Source: an uncultured Actinomycetes bacterium
GTDB lineage: Bacteria > Actinomycetota > Acidimicrobiia > Acidimicrobiales > RAAP-2
Assembly (NCBI GenBank): GCA_903924205.1
Contig: CAIYAP010000007.1
Span: 1 to 64,000, forward strand
Direction: 5' to 3'
Length of the DNA stretch: 64,000 nucleotides
Shown: positions 35,470 through 45,148 of the stretch, piece by piece
Numbering within the stretch: position 1 is the stretch's first letter
Layout: each line of letters begins with the position of its first letter
Made by a program: the position numbers and the translations under genes
The notes under the pieces: generated by a model
The model's input: the letters and a program-made list of their open reading frames with translations, nothing else
Told to the model about the DNA's origin: nothing
Databases searched by the model: none

Positions 35470-35879
35470 TAGTTGAGGCTCGGGTCGCTCGGTGGAATGG
35501 GTTCGATGTAGTCGCGACGGGGACGTGTTGGCGACTCTGTCGGTTCGGAAACCTCGGTATGGGAAACGGCCGTTGCGTCGCTCGCTTCATCGTCGAGAGG
35601 AAGTGGGGACGGCTGTTCAGTGGACTCGCTGTCATCGACGCGATCCGCCAGAGAATTCAGAAGATTGACCGGGTTGCGTGCAATTCGCACAATGTCGCCT
35701 GTTGACGGCAAGTCGGGAATCGCCTCTCGAACTTCAGTCTCAATCTTCTCTTGAAGGGACTTCAGGCTTCGCCAGGCGGAACCGAGTTGTCGGGCAGCCT
35801 GCGGCAGGCGATCGGGTCCGAGGACCACCAACGCCACGGCGATGACGATGAAAAGTTTGATGGGGGTAAGCCCAAACAT
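35469..35879 (-). CDS. TatA/TatB-family translocase component
   Basis: A 136-residue protein with one N-terminal helix (about 6-20) followed by LGPDRLPQAARQLGSAW, an amphipathic helix and a long Pro/Ser/Asp-rich cytoplasmic tail. The Gly-Pro hinge and the tail favour TatB over TatA, but the two are hard to separate. No second TatA-type gene lies in the window. It is coupled to tatC. TACACT six bases before ATG 35879 supports this start. Confidence 0.85.
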   Translation of the reverse strand: MFGLTPIKLFIVIAVALVVLGPDRLPQAARQLGSAWRSLKSLQEKIETEVREAIPDLPSTGDIVRIARNPVNLLNSLADRVDDSESTEQPSPLPLDDEASDATAVSHTEVSEPTESPTRPRRDYIEPIPPSDPSLN

Positions 35880-35885
35880 GATGTC

Positions 35886-35891
35886 AGTGTA
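35886..35891 (-). promoter_or_regulatory. -10 box for tat operon at 35879
   Basis: TACACT on the minus strand ends six bases before the ATG, making tatA/B leaderless. Confidence 0.6.
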
Positions 35892-35904
35892 CGACCCGGT
35901 CGCT

Positions 35905-36558
35905 CTAAAAGAGCGTGACGTGGCTGAGGGGCCAGATGCGCATAATCACGCGGCCGACGACGTAACTGCGTTTGATGGGTCCCCAACTTCGAGAGTCACA
36001 GGAATTGGGATGGTTATCGCCCATCATGAAGTAGCTATTCGCGGGGACCACCACATTTCCGATGTCTCCACCCAGGGGCTCGTTGTGCGGCCATTTTTCG
36101 GCGAGGGCGTGTCCGTTGACGTAAATAGTGTTGCCCCTGCTCGACAGGTGATCACCGGGCAACCCAATCACTCGCTTCACGAGGTCGTTAACTGGCGCGC
36201 CACCACAGTTTTCGTTGGGTGGTCGGCGGAATACCAGGATGTCACCTCGGTGGATGTCTCCGAAATCGAGAGACAATTTGCTCACCACGATGCGGTCACC
36301 AACCAGCAATGTTGGCTCCATCGATCCGCTCGGAATGTAAAAAGTTTGAACGACGAAGCTACGAATCAGGAACGCTGACGTGATGGCGATGAGAATGATG
36401 ATGAGCCATTCGATCAAAACTCGCGGAACACGTCGCTGCTGACGCGCGCTGTCTCCGGTCTCGCTGTCGTCGGGAGTCTCGTGGACCGAGGAGGTGTCGG
36501 TAGAGGATTCCAACGGGTTGCCGAGGAGTTCGTCGGCGTTGGAAGTCTCATCAGTCAT
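35905..36558 (-). CDS. lepB: Signal peptidase I
   Basis: A 217-residue membrane-bound peptidase that removes signal peptides from exported proteins. The catalytic Ser is S79 in PSGSMEPTLLVGD and the general base is K128 in LVKRVIGLPGD. The GDNHPNSCDSRSWG block follows. A transmembrane helix lies at about 48-70, and an acidic, Ser-rich cytoplasmic tail precedes it. It stands between pafA and the tat genes, where mycobacteria have pafB and pafC. TAAGGT six bases upstream supports ATG 36558. Confidence 0.95.
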   Translation of the reverse strand: MTDETSNADELLGNPLESSTDTSSVHETPDDSETGDSARQQRRVPRVLIEWLIIILIAITSAFLIRSFVVQTFYIPSGSMEPTLLVGDRIVVSKLSLDFGDIHRGDILVFRRPPNENCGGAPVNDLVKRVIGLPGDHLSSRGNTIYVNGHALAEKWPHNEPLGGDIGNVVVPANSYFMMGDNHPNSCDSRSWGPIKRSYVVGRVIMRIWPLSHVTLF

Positions 36559-36564
36559 GGGACT

Positions 36565-36570
36565 ACCTTA
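36565..36570 (-). promoter_or_regulatory. -10 box for lepB at 36558
   Basis: TAAGGT on the minus strand, six bases before the ATG. Confidence 0.6.
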
Positions 36571-36579
36571 GCCAAGGGT

Positions 36580-37947
36580 CTACAAGGTCTCGTAGAGGCG
36601 ATCAAAGCGTTCGTCATGACTCTTGAAGGGGTCCTTCAAAATCAGCGTTCTCTGCACGTGGTCATTTAGCTTCAAGTGCACCCAGTCCACCGAAAAGTCG
36701 CGTCGCTGCTCTTTGGCGCGGCGGACGAACTCGCCACGAAGCCTCGCACGCGTCGTTTGTGGAGGTGTCGTGACCGCACGGGCCACCGCGTCGTCAGCGA
36801 CGAGCCGCACGGTGTGTCCCTTGTGGCGAAGCCGGTTGTAGAGGCCTCGAGTGGGATGCGTGTCGTGGTACAGAAGGTCAACGAGAGCAACCTTTGGGTG
36901 TGATAGCCCAATGCCTTCGCTGTTGCAGAGCTGAGTGATCAGCTGCATCTTTGTGATCCAATCAATGCGGTCGGCGAGCACGAGGGGATCGACGGCCATT
37001 TGCTCCAAAGTGGCACGCCATGCCGAGACCACAAAACGCTGATCGTCAGAGAGGTCTCGTCCTTGGACGTAGTGCTCGACTCTTTCGCAAATCTCCGATT
37101 GCACCTGCCAAGCGGTCAACTCGCGACCGTTGGTCAAGCGAACAGTGACGTGACGATCGCCGAGAGGGTCAGTCGCGACATCGCGTAAAGCCTTCATGGG
37201 GTTATCGAGCGTAAGGTCGCGCAATACCGTGTTCTTGTCCTCCACCATGGACAACACCAGCGACGTTGCTCCGACCTTGAGGATGGTGGCGAAATCACTC
37301 ATGTTGGAGTCGCCGAGGATCACGTGCAGGCGTCGGAACCGTTCGGGATCGGCATGCGGCTCGTCACGAGTATTGATAATGGGGCGACTTCGGGTGGTGG
37401 CCGACGAAATGGTCTCCCAAATGTGCTCGGCGCGTTGCGACAGGCTGAAATACGTTCCTCGGCTCGGCGTCGTGATAACGCGCCCCGCGCCGGCAAAGAG
37501 CTGGCGGGTAATCAGGAAGGGGATGAGGAACTGCTCATGGCGGCTGAGATCTTCATCGCGTTCAGTGCAGTAATTCTCGTGACAACCGTAGCTATTGCCC
37601 GCGGAGTCGACATTGTTCTTGAAGAGATGGATCTGTCCGCTGGTGCCTTCTGGGCTGATGTGCTGCTGTGCGGAATCCACGAGTTCGTTCATCAACACGT
37701 CACCGGCGCGATCTTGGGCGAGCAAATCGAACAGGTTGTCGCATTCCGCGGTGGCGTATTCCGGGTGACTGCCGACATCTAGATAGAGGCGAGACCCATT
37801 TTCGAGGAAGACATTGGAACTACGTCCACTCGCCACGATGCGCCGAAAAATGATGCGGGACACATCGTCGGGATTTATTCGACGTTGGCCGTGGAGGGAG
37901 AACGTGACGCCATACTCCGTCTCTAGGCCAAAGATGCGTCGATCCAC
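36580..37947 (-). CDS. pafA: Pup-protein ligase PafA
   Basis: A 455-residue enzyme of the glutamine-synthetase-like fold that attaches the C-terminal glutamate of Pup to lysines of target proteins with ATP. It starts RRIFGLETEYGVTF and has FLENGSRLYLDVGSHPEYATAECD (active-site Asp), VDSAGNSYGCHENY, RPIINTRDEPHAD and the FSVDWVHLKLND end. It is distinguished from the Dop paralogue by TFSLHG in place of the Dop insertion. GTG 37947 has TAGCGT six bases upstream, so pafA may be made from its own transcript as well as from the operon. Confidence 0.95.
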   Translation of the reverse strand: MDRRIFGLETEYGVTFSLHGQRRINPDDVSRIIFRRIVASGRSSNVFLENGSRLYLDVGSHPEYATAECDNLFDLLAQDRAGDVLMNELVDSAQQHISPEGTSGQIHLFKNNVDSAGNSYGCHENYCTERDEDLSRHEQFLIPFLITRQLFAGAGRVITTPSRGTYFSLSQRAEHIWETISSATTRSRPIINTRDEPHADPERFRRLHVILGDSNMSDFATILKVGATSLVLSMVEDKNTVLRDLTLDNPMKALRDVATDPLGDRHVTVRLTNGRELTAWQVQSEICERVEHYVQGRDLSDDQRFVVSAWRATLEQMAVDPLVLADRIDWITKMQLITQLCNSEGIGLSHPKVALVDLLYHDTHPTRGLYNRLRHKGHTVRLVADDAVARAVTTPPQTTRARLRGEFVRRAKEQRRDFSVDWVHLKLNDHVQRTLILKDPFKSHDERFDRLYETL

Positions 37948-37953
37948 AGGCTG

Positions 37954-37959
37954 ACGCTA
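37954..37959 (-). promoter_or_regulatory. -10 box between prcA and pafA
   Basis: TAGCGT on the minus strand ends six bases before GTG 37947, in the 25-base gap after prcA. Confidence 0.55.
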
Positions 37960-37972
37960 ATAGACGATGGCT

Positions 37973-38653
37973 TTATCGCCCGAGCAGGCGGTCAGTCTCT
38001 CCGTCGGTAATGCGTCGGAAAGTGCGACGAGTTCCCGAGTCCTGCAGGATGCCAATTTCTAGGTCCGTCGAGCGAATCTGTCGATCGGGACCCGACAGGG
38101 CCACCACGGCGCGCTGTAAGGTTCCCGCCATGTCGCCCGCGCCCGAGGTGCCCGCGCGATAACGCTCTCGAATCGCGTCGGCATCGCCACCCAGGACGGC
38201 AAACTCAAGTTCGTCGGTGATTGTTCCTTCGTAGGCAATGTGATACAGCTTGGTGGGCGTCTGACGAATCCCAAGCTGCGCTACCAATATCTCCACCTCA
38301 TAGGGTTTTTGCCCTTCAGCAAAGATGTCGCCGAGGTGCTGGGCGTAGTAGTTCGCGAGCGCGCGGGCTTCGACATCTTCACGGCTGTAGGAAAAGCCGG
38401 TTGAGTCGGCCCAGCGGATTCCTGCCTCGCGGAGGCGGTCGTACTCGTTGTATTTGCCTACTCCCGCGAAAGCCATACGGTCGTAGATTTCCGAAATCTT
38501 GTTCAGGCTGGTGGACGGATTCTCCGCCACAATCAGCACGCCGTCAGAAAACACGGCCCCGATGAGCGAACGTCCACGGGCAATACCCTTCTGAGCGAAT
38601 TCGGCGCGATCCTTGACCTGCTGTTCAGGCGACACATAAAAGGGCATACTCAT
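37973..38653 (-). CDS. prcA: 20S proteasome alpha subunit
   Basis: A 226-residue subunit forming the outer gated rings of the 20S core. MPFYVSPEQQVKDRAEFAQKGIARGRSLIGAVF is the typical N-terminus with its gating residues. SREDVEARALANYYAQ and QLGIRQTPTKLYHIAYEGTI follow. It lacks an N-terminal Thr nucleophile, as expected. The start overlaps the prcB stop (ATGA). The C-terminus has an extended tail of about 20 residues. Confidence 0.96.
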   Translation of the reverse strand: MSMPFYVSPEQQVKDRAEFAQKGIARGRSLIGAVFSDGVLIVAENPSTSLNKISEIYDRMAFAGVGKYNEYDRLREAGIRWADSTGFSYSREDVEARALANYYAQHLGDIFAEGQKPYEVEILVAQLGIRQTPTKLYHIAYEGTITDELEFAVLGGDADAIRERYRAGTSGAGDMAGTLQRAVVALSGPDRQIRSTDLEIGILQDSGTRRTFRRITDGETDRLLGR

Positions 38654-39450
38654 CGAAGATCTCCTCCGGCACGACCTTGCGTAGTGACTCGACGGTCTCT
38701 AATCTCCGAAAAGCGTGCCGCCGATTCGTCAGTGGACAATTCGCGAAATCCCTGCTCATCGACCACCACGATGATCGGGAAAATTCCCCGAACGAAGTCT
38801 GGGCCTCCGGTGGACGGGTCATTGTCCCCCGCCTCATAGACGGCCAAGCACGCTAGGGAGATCGCTTCGTCGCTCGACATTGCGTCTTTAAACCCCAGCC
38901 GCAAGGTGGTGTCCGCGAAGTCGGTCCCAGACCCAATCACCGTATAGTCGCTTCTCTCGTAGCAGCCACCCGCGGCGTCGTATTCGAAGACACGACCAAT
39001 CTGGTGATTGTTGTCGAAGCCCGCGAGCATCGGCACCACCGTGAAAGGGGTCGTGAGATTGTTTTGGCGCACGAGTGTGGAGAGGTAATTGGCTTTGCCC
39101 TCGAGAGACAACGTGACATCCATCAGTTTTTCGTAGTGCTCGAAAGCGAGTTGCGCCACGCGAATGAAATTGAGGCCAGCAGCCGCAGATCCGGAGATGG
39201 CGACAGCGGAAAAACGGTCGGCGGATTCAATCTTGCGGGTGTCGCGCGACGCGATTTTGTAGCTAGTGGCCTGGCGGTCTGCAACCAGAACAACTCCCCC
39301 GGCGTAGCGAACTGCGACCACGGTGGTGGCGTGCGCGGAGGGTTGAGCGGAGGCATCAACCGGGGCGAAAAGGTCTATCCCCTGGCTTGCCATCAGGGCC
39401 TGGAATGAGGCTCCTGGGTCATTATTGACGTCGAAGAGTGGCAGGCCCAC
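38650..39450 (-). CDS. prcB: 20S proteasome beta subunit
   Basis: A 266-residue catalytic subunit. A propeptide of 41 residues ends in SAHA, so T42 in TTVVAVRYAGGVVLVADRQAT becomes the N-terminal nucleophile after cleavage. Later stretches (RKIESADRFSAVAISGSAA; GFDNNHQIGRVFEYDAAGGCYER) match actinobacterial PrcB. GTG 39450 shares one base with the pup stop TAG, giving tight coupling of Pup and protease synthesis. Confidence 0.96.
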   Translation of the reverse strand: MGLPLFDVNNDPGASFQALMASQGIDLFAPVDASAQPSAHATTVVAVRYAGGVVLVADRQATSYKIASRDTRKIESADRFSAVAISGSAAAGLNFIRVAQLAFEHYEKLMDVTLSLEGKANYLSTLVRQNNLTTPFTVVPMLAGFDNNHQIGRVFEYDAAGGCYERSDYTVIGSGTDFADTTLRLGFKDAMSSDEAISLACLAVYEAGDNDPSTGGPDFVRGIFPIIVVVDEQGFRELSTDESAARFSEIRDRRVTTQGRAGGDLR

Positions 39451-39644
39451 TATTGACCACCTTTTTGAACGTAATTTCGGACAAATTCTTCCGCGTTGTC
39501 TTCCAGAACTTCGTCGATTTCATCCAGCAGCTCGTCGAGGTCATTCTTCAGTTGGTCGTGACGCGATGCATCAACGCGAACCGCTTCTTGCGCGTCAACT
39601 GTCTCTTGTTGCCGGGTCTTGTGAATTCGTTCCTGTTCGGCCAT
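39450..39644 (-). CDS. pup: Prokaryotic ubiquitin-like protein Pup
   Basis: A 64-residue, intrinsically disordered tag that is conjugated to proteins destined for the proteasome. The C-terminus reads VRNYVQKGGQ. The final Gln must be deamidated to Glu by Dop before PafA can use it. The helical ARC-binding segment DLDELLDEIDEVLEDNAEEF is clear. ATG 39644 (MAEQERIHKTRQQ) is the start; a 17-codon in-frame extension upstream overlaps dop and has no Pup homology. It lies eight bases after dop. Confidence 0.97.
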   Translation of the reverse strand: MAEQERIHKTRQQETVDAQEAVRVDASRHDQLKNDLDELLDEIDEVLEDNAEEFVRNYVQKGGQ

Positions 39645-39652
39645 ATCGCTAC

Positions 39653-41134
39653 CTATACACCTAGTTCTCGCAGAAGATCTTCTGGGGTCGCACATCGGTC
39701 GATCAGATTTGAGGTTAAATCCGACGTTCCTCTGAGCGGCTCCATCATAGGAACCCGACGTAACACGCCATCGTGCAGGTCGAAAACGACCGAGTCCCAG
39801 TTTGCCGCCGCGATGGAATCTCCGAATTTCCGAATGACTTCCCCGCGAAAAAAGGCGCGAGTGTCGCGGGGCGCCTGAACAACCGCAGTGTCGATGTCAG
39901 CGCGCGACCACAGCTCTCTCATCCCGACACGATTTTGGAGGCACCTATCGGGCCGCAAATCATGCCATTGCAGGGAGATTGCCGCCAGACGTGGATCGGT
40001 CGCTGGGAGGTCGTGGCGATCTCGATAGGCCTCCAGGAGCTGGAGTTTCGCTAGCCATTCGACGCGAGTCGCCGCGGCAGCACGGTCGCTGGCGAGGTCG
40101 TCGAGAACGGCCGTCCACTCCGCGATGATGAGGTGCGCCTCTTCGTCTCCTCCGACGAGGTCTCCCCCACAAGAATCGATGTAGCGCTTGCCCACGCCGA
40201 GCAATTCACGTTGAAGATCCAAGGCCGTCATAATCCGATCGTCAGTCAGGCGAAAGTTCGATGCGAGAGTCGAGTCGAGTCCGACAGTGCGCATGGCGGC
40301 AACAGGGTTGTCGGGCGATGCGGGGAAGGCGCGGGGGCCAAACTCTTCGAGTGCGGCGAGCAAGATGGCCGTCGTCCCCACCTTGAGGAAGATTCCTACC
40401 TGCGACAATTGCGCATCACCCGTGATGACATGGAAGCGCCGGTAGCTATCACCGTCCGAATGCGGCTCGTCGCGAGTGTTGATGATGGGCCTCTTCAGGG
40501 TCGTCTCTAGACCCACCACTTCTTCGAAGAACTCCGCACGTTGCGACACGTGAAACCATTCTTCACGTCGCTGCCCCGACTCCGTCTCTGCTCCAACTTT
40601 CCCGGTTCCGACAAATATCGAGCGTGAGACGAAATGCGGCACCATCGCGGAGATGAGATCGTCGAATGGGACGTCGCGTGAGACGAGGTAATTCTCATGC
40701 GACCCATAGGAATTACCTTTGCCATCCGAGTTGTTCTTGTGAATGATGAGCGGCTCTTGACTACCGAAACCGTTGGCCACCGAGGTCACCGCACGTCGCA
40801 GCACCTCGTCACCCGCAAGGTCAAAGAGCACGGCGTCTGAGGCGCGTCGCACTTCTGGTCCGGAGTATTCCGGGTGGGCGTGGTCGACATAAAAGCGAGC
40901 ACCATTAGTTAATACGGTGTTGGCGATGTGCGTTTCAATGAGGGGTGCGACGGAGGTAAAGCGTCGCGCATCGCGGGCATCGGCACCGGGATGCTCGTCG
41001 TCGAAGTTCCAGTTGATGTAGGAACCAAGGTGCCCGTACGCCGTCACCAGTTGCGAGGACGACATGATGGGATCGCCCGTTCCTCCTGACACTCCGTACT
41101 CAGTCTCGAGGCCAATGACTTTTGCGACGCCCAT
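39653..41134 (-). CDS. dop: Pup deamidase/depupylase Dop
   Basis: A 493-residue PafA paralogue that converts the C-terminal Gln of Pup to Glu and removes Pup from substrates. It begins MGVAKVIGLETEYGVSGG, followed by the inserted loop (about 20-75) that distinguishes Dop from PafA. It has FYVDHAHPEYSGPEVR with the catalytic Asp, KNNSDGKGNSYGSHENYL and RPIINTRDEPHSD. ATG 41134 overlaps the arc stop by one base. Confidence 0.96.
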   Translation of the reverse strand: MGVAKVIGLETEYGVSGGTGDPIMSSSQLVTAYGHLGSYINWNFDDEHPGADARDARRFTSVAPLIETHIANTVLTNGARFYVDHAHPEYSGPEVRRASDAVLFDLAGDEVLRRAVTSVANGFGSQEPLIIHKNNSDGKGNSYGSHENYLVSRDVPFDDLISAMVPHFVSRSIFVGTGKVGAETESGQRREEWFHVSQRAEFFEEVVGLETTLKRPIINTRDEPHSDGDSYRRFHVITGDAQLSQVGIFLKVGTTAILLAALEEFGPRAFPASPDNPVAAMRTVGLDSTLASNFRLTDDRIMTALDLQRELLGVGKRYIDSCGGDLVGGDEEAHLIIAEWTAVLDDLASDRAAAATRVEWLAKLQLLEAYRDRHDLPATDPRLAAISLQWHDLRPDRCLQNRVGMRELWSRADIDTAVVQAPRDTRAFFRGEVIRKFGDSIAAANWDSVVFDLHDGVLRRVPMMEPLRGTSDLTSNLIDRCATPEDLLRELGV

Positions 41135-42876
41135 TAGAGATATTGGCCGGTGGCGACCTGTTCGATAGATCGCCCGCCGGTAGGTTCGGGCGCCTCCTGA
41201 TTCACCAGAGTGCGAATGAAGATGATTCGCTCACCCTTCTTGCCAGAGATGCGAGCCCAGTCATCGGGGTTGGTCGTGTTGGGAAGGTCCTCGTTCTCTC
41301 GATACTCCTCACGAATGGACAAGAGAAGGTCATTTACGGTGATACCGGAGCCCGCCTGGGCAATCTCACGTTTCACCGCATGTTTCTTGGCCCGCCGAAC
41401 GATGTTTTCAATCATCGCGCCGGACGCGAAATCCTTATAGAAGAGGATTTCCTTATCGCCACCTTGATAGGTGACTTCGAGGAAACGATTATCCGGGTCG
41501 ACGCGGTACATCTCGGCAACCGTTTCTTCGATCATGGCGGCAATGGCCTTGTTGCGGTCGCCACCACCCGCGTCACGTACGTAGTGTTCGTCGAGAGGCA
41601 GCCCTTCGTGGAGGTAACGCTCAAAAATGTGCGCCGCCGCGAGGGCATCAGGGCGCTCAATCTTGATCTTCACATCGAGACGGCCCGGGCGAAGGATCGC
41701 GGGGTCAATTAGATCCTCTCGGTTGGTCGCACCGATCACGATCACGTCGCGCAGAGACTCCACGCCATCGATTTCCGCTAACAATTGCGGAACAATTGTT
41801 GACTCCATGTCGGAACTGATTCCGGTGCCACGAGTTCGAAAGAGCGAATCCATTTCGTCAAAGAAGATGATGACCGGTACACCTTCAGCGGCCTTCTCAC
41901 GAGCACGCTGGAAAACGAGTCGAATTTGACGTTCGGTTTCCCCGACGTATTTGTTCAGAAGCTCCGGACCCTTGATGTTCAAGAAGTAACTCGTGACTTT
42001 TCCGCCACCGTTCATCTCGGCGACTTTGCGAGCTAACGAGTTAGCGACTGCCTTGGCAATGAGGGTCTTTCCACATCCCGGAGGCCCATAGAGCAAGATG
42101 CCCTTTGGCGCCGGTAGCTCGTAGTGGCCGAACAAAGCCCGATGGATATACGGCAATTCGACGGCATCCGTGATGGCTTCGATTTGTGCATCGAGTCCAC
42201 CGACGTCGCCGTAGGAGACGTCCGGCACTTCTTCGAGAACGAGATCATCAGCTTCTTGTCGTGCGAGTTTTTCAATGAGGAAGCCCGATCGCGAATCGTA
42301 GAGAACGGCGTCGCCGGCTCGGAGAGTTTCATTTTCAAGGGCCGTTGAAAGTTCTGCGACGCGTTCGTCATCGCCTCGTCCATAGATGAGTGCTCGGCGC
42401 CGGTCGAGTACCTCCTTTACTGACACCACGTCGCCCATGCCATCCCCGTCGCGGACCTCAATGATCGCGTACGACTCATTGAGTGCCACCTCGTCGCCGC
42501 GCTTGAGTTGGTGGGGATCCAGGCTGGGCGATAAAGCGACGCGCATCTTGCGCCCGGACACCACGACGTCGACCGTACCGTCGGGGTTCACTCCGTGAAA
42601 AAATCCGTAGACATTGGGTGGCTGGCTCAGACGTTCAACTTCTTCACGCAAGGTAGCCAGTTGGTCACGGGTTTGTTGAATGGTGAAAGTCAACTTCTCG
42701 TTGTTCGCTCGAGATTGCGTCAGTTGACCTTTAGCTTCCATCAACTGCTCTTCAAGGAGGTGCACCTGATTCGGGTTCTCCTCGCTCGTCACGAGCAGGA
42801 GGGCGCGGCGTAACTGCTCAATCTCCGCCAGAAGTACGTCGCGGGGGGCATCGGGGGCTATGTCGTCGTGCGCCAT
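41134..42876 (-). CDS. arc: Proteasome-associated AAA ATPase ARC/Mpa
   Basis: A 580-residue ring ATPase that unfolds pupylated proteins into the 20S core. The order is an N-terminal coiled coil (about 10-75, Pup-binding), two OB domains (about 80-230), an AAA domain with Walker A GPPGCGKT and Walker B VIIFFDEMDSLF, and a C-terminal tail ending in TGQYL, the tyrosine motif that docks on the proteasome alpha ring. ATG 42876 has TAGGGT six bases upstream. This is the first gene of the proteasome operon. Confidence 0.97.
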   Translation of the reverse strand: MAHDDIAPDAPRDVLLAEIEQLRRALLLVTSEENPNQVHLLEEQLMEAKGQLTQSRANNEKLTFTIQQTRDQLATLREEVERLSQPPNVYGFFHGVNPDGTVDVVVSGRKMRVALSPSLDPHQLKRGDEVALNESYAIIEVRDGDGMGDVVSVKEVLDRRRALIYGRGDDERVAELSTALENETLRAGDAVLYDSRSGFLIEKLARQEADDLVLEEVPDVSYGDVGGLDAQIEAITDAVELPYIHRALFGHYELPAPKGILLYGPPGCGKTLIAKAVANSLARKVAEMNGGGKVTSYFLNIKGPELLNKYVGETERQIRLVFQRAREKAAEGVPVIIFFDEMDSLFRTRGTGISSDMESTIVPQLLAEIDGVESLRDVIVIGATNREDLIDPAILRPGRLDVKIKIERPDALAAAHIFERYLHEGLPLDEHYVRDAGGGDRNKAIAAMIEETVAEMYRVDPDNRFLEVTYQGGDKEILFYKDFASGAMIENIVRRAKKHAVKREIAQAGSGITVNDLLLSIREEYRENEDLPNTTNPDDWARISGKKGERIIFIRTLVNQEAPEPTGGRSIEQVATGQYL

Positions 42877-42882
42877 ATGCGT

Positions 42883-42888
42883 ACCCTA
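42883..42888 (-). promoter_or_regulatory. -10 box for the proteasome operon
   Basis: TAGGGT on the minus strand ends six bases before the arc ATG, so the operon mRNA should be leaderless. Confidence 0.65.
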
Positions 42889-42906
42889 CTCATGGCCGTG
42901 CGATGA

Positions 42907-43999
<1,093 letters not shown>

Positions 44000-44003
<4 letters not shown>

Positions 44004-44137
44004 TGCGAACTCCGTTCTTTCGGGAAAAGCATTCGTGAGACCAGAGCCCACAGAGCCAAGGCAACCCACCACCACGGGTTAAAGCCGCGTCGAATTTGTC
44101 GCCACAGCAACCCGGTGGCGAGCGGACCAAACTTCAT
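44000..44137 (-). CDS. 45-residue membrane microprotein, unknown
   Basis: A very short frame beginning MKFGPLATGLLWRQIRRG and continuing with a hydrophobic, tryptophan-rich run (NPWWWVALALWALVSRML) that would cross the membrane once. It overlaps the previous gene by four bases (ATGA at 44134-44137) and trmI by four bases (ATGA at 44000-44003), which fits exactly between two genes and is hard to explain by chance. No family is recognised. Confidence 0.6.
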
Positions 44138-44334
44138 GCGCGACGTCGGCGACGCTGGCGGCGACGAGCGGAACGACGGCCCTGAAACCGACCGACTAGA
44201 TAGGCGGACAAAATTCCGACCACCGCCATGGCGCGTTCGCGACCCTGGGGATCCGGCTCCCCTGGTGTTAAGGAGTCACCCACAAAATCACGAACTGCAG
44301 CTTCCAGCTCTTGTCGGCTATCCGGACGCTTCAC
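44134..44334 (-). CDS. Small protein with hydrophobic helix and Arg-rich tail
   Basis: A 66-residue protein. Its N-terminal part (KRPDSRQELEAAVRDFVGD) is a charged helix, followed by a hydrophobic stretch AMAVVGILSAYLVGRF and a highly basic end (RRSARRRQRRRRRA). It probably sits in the membrane with a cytoplasmic basic tail, by the positive-inside rule. GTG 44334 shares one base with the preceding stop. The unknown gene is coupled on both sides. Confidence 0.6.
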   Translation of the reverse strand: MKRPDSRQELEAAVRDFVGDSLTPGEPDPQGRERAMAVVGILSAYLVGRFQGRRSARRRQRRRRRA

Positions 44335-44684
44335 TACTTCCTCCGACGAATGACATCACTGCTCGTCATGACTCGCTTAGCGGTCAGGGCAATGACCACC
44401 ACCATTGAGAGGGCGGTGAGCCCATAAGGAACCCACGACAAATGCCCGTGGCACCACGACAGGGTTTGAAGGTAGCGAAGCAGTCCCAGAAGACAGAGCA
44501 ACTCCCCTAACGCAACGAAGAAGGATCCCAGAAATCCCCACACGGTGAATCGGGCGACACGCTTGAGGGGAACCACGGTTTCATCCGTGATGTACGTGAC
44601 GAAGAGTTTTTTGATTCGGTCCAATTGACCTTGAACGGTGGCGCCACGAACACGTTCAGTCAAGCGGTCGACGAGAGAACTCAT
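44334..44684 (-). CDS. Small membrane protein, holin/phage-shock-like topology
   Basis: A 116-residue protein with two predicted helices (about 45-72 and 82-102), a basic cytoplasmic N-terminus and a basic end (SSDVIRRRK). The topology resembles actinobacterial phage-holin-like or DUF1049-type small membrane proteins, but no assignment is secure. ATG 44684 is chosen because TAGGCT lies six bases upstream. It heads the chain of overlapping genes that ends with trmI. Confidence 0.65.
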   Translation of the reverse strand: MSSLVDRLTERVRGATVQGQLDRIKKLFVTYITDETVVPLKRVARFTVWGFLGSFFVALGELLCLLGLLRYLQTLSWCHGHLSWVPYGLTALSMVVVIALTAKRVMTSSDVIRRRK

Positions 44685-44690
44685 AGTCAC

Positions 44691-44696
44691 AGCCTA
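44691..44696 (-). promoter_or_regulatory. -10 box for microprotein-trmI operon
   Basis: TAGGCT on the minus strand, six bases before ATG 44684, overlapping the stop codon of the thioesterase gene. Confidence 0.6.
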
Positions 44697-45092
44697 ATGA
44701 TTTCGTTCTCTCACGACATATGAACTACTGGCACGGGCGACCTCGCGCCCGGCGTCGTCCACTATGGAGGCGGTGACGAAAATCACGCTACGCCCCGCGG
44801 AGAGCACGGTCGCAGTGCAGGTGAGACGGCTGCCCGTGGTGACGGGTCGCAGAAAAGTCATCTTCATTTCGGCGTTACTGACTGACGCGCGACGTCCCTC
44901 CAGTGACGTGACGGCGGAAGCGCCCATGGCAGAGTCAGCGCAGGCCGACAGAAATCCTCCCTGCATGATGCCCGCGGGATTGGAGAAGCGTTCGTCGGCC
45001 GTCATCCTCCATACGGTTCGACCGGGAGTTGTCTTGTCCGTGCACACCAATCCCAGTGTGAGATCGCACGCAGGAGGGACTTGAAGGGCCAC
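44694..45092 (-). CDS. PaaI-family hotdog thioesterase
   Basis: A 132-residue acyl-CoA thioesterase-like protein. The hotdog signature is NPAGIMQGGFLSACADSAMGASAV (with Gln-Gly in place of His-Gly, as in some PaaI-like members), followed by EMKMTFLRPVTTGSRLTC and GREVARASSSYVV. GTG 45092 has TAAGGT six bases upstream. It is divergent from tkt across 56 bases. The acyl substrate is unknown. Confidence 0.85.
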   Translation of the reverse strand: MALQVPPACDLTLGLVCTDKTTPGRTVWRMTADERFSNPAGIMQGGFLSACADSAMGASAVTSLEGRRASVSNAEMKMTFLRPVTTGSRLTCTATVLSAGRSVIFVTASIVDDAGREVARASSSYVVRERNH

Positions 45093-45098
45093 GTCGCC

Positions 45099-45140
45099 AC
45101 CTTAGTGATACGAGATTTGAAGGTGTGGTTCTACTACCCT
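45099..45140. promoter_or_regulatory. Divergent thioesterase/tkt promoter region
   Basis: TAAGGT (45099-45104, minus strand) serves the thioesterase with a six-base gap. TACCCT (45135-45140, plus strand) serves tkt with an eight-base gap and lies inside a longer alternative tkt frame, rejecting GTG 45125. Confidence 0.55.
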
Positions 45141-45148
45141 CAACAACG

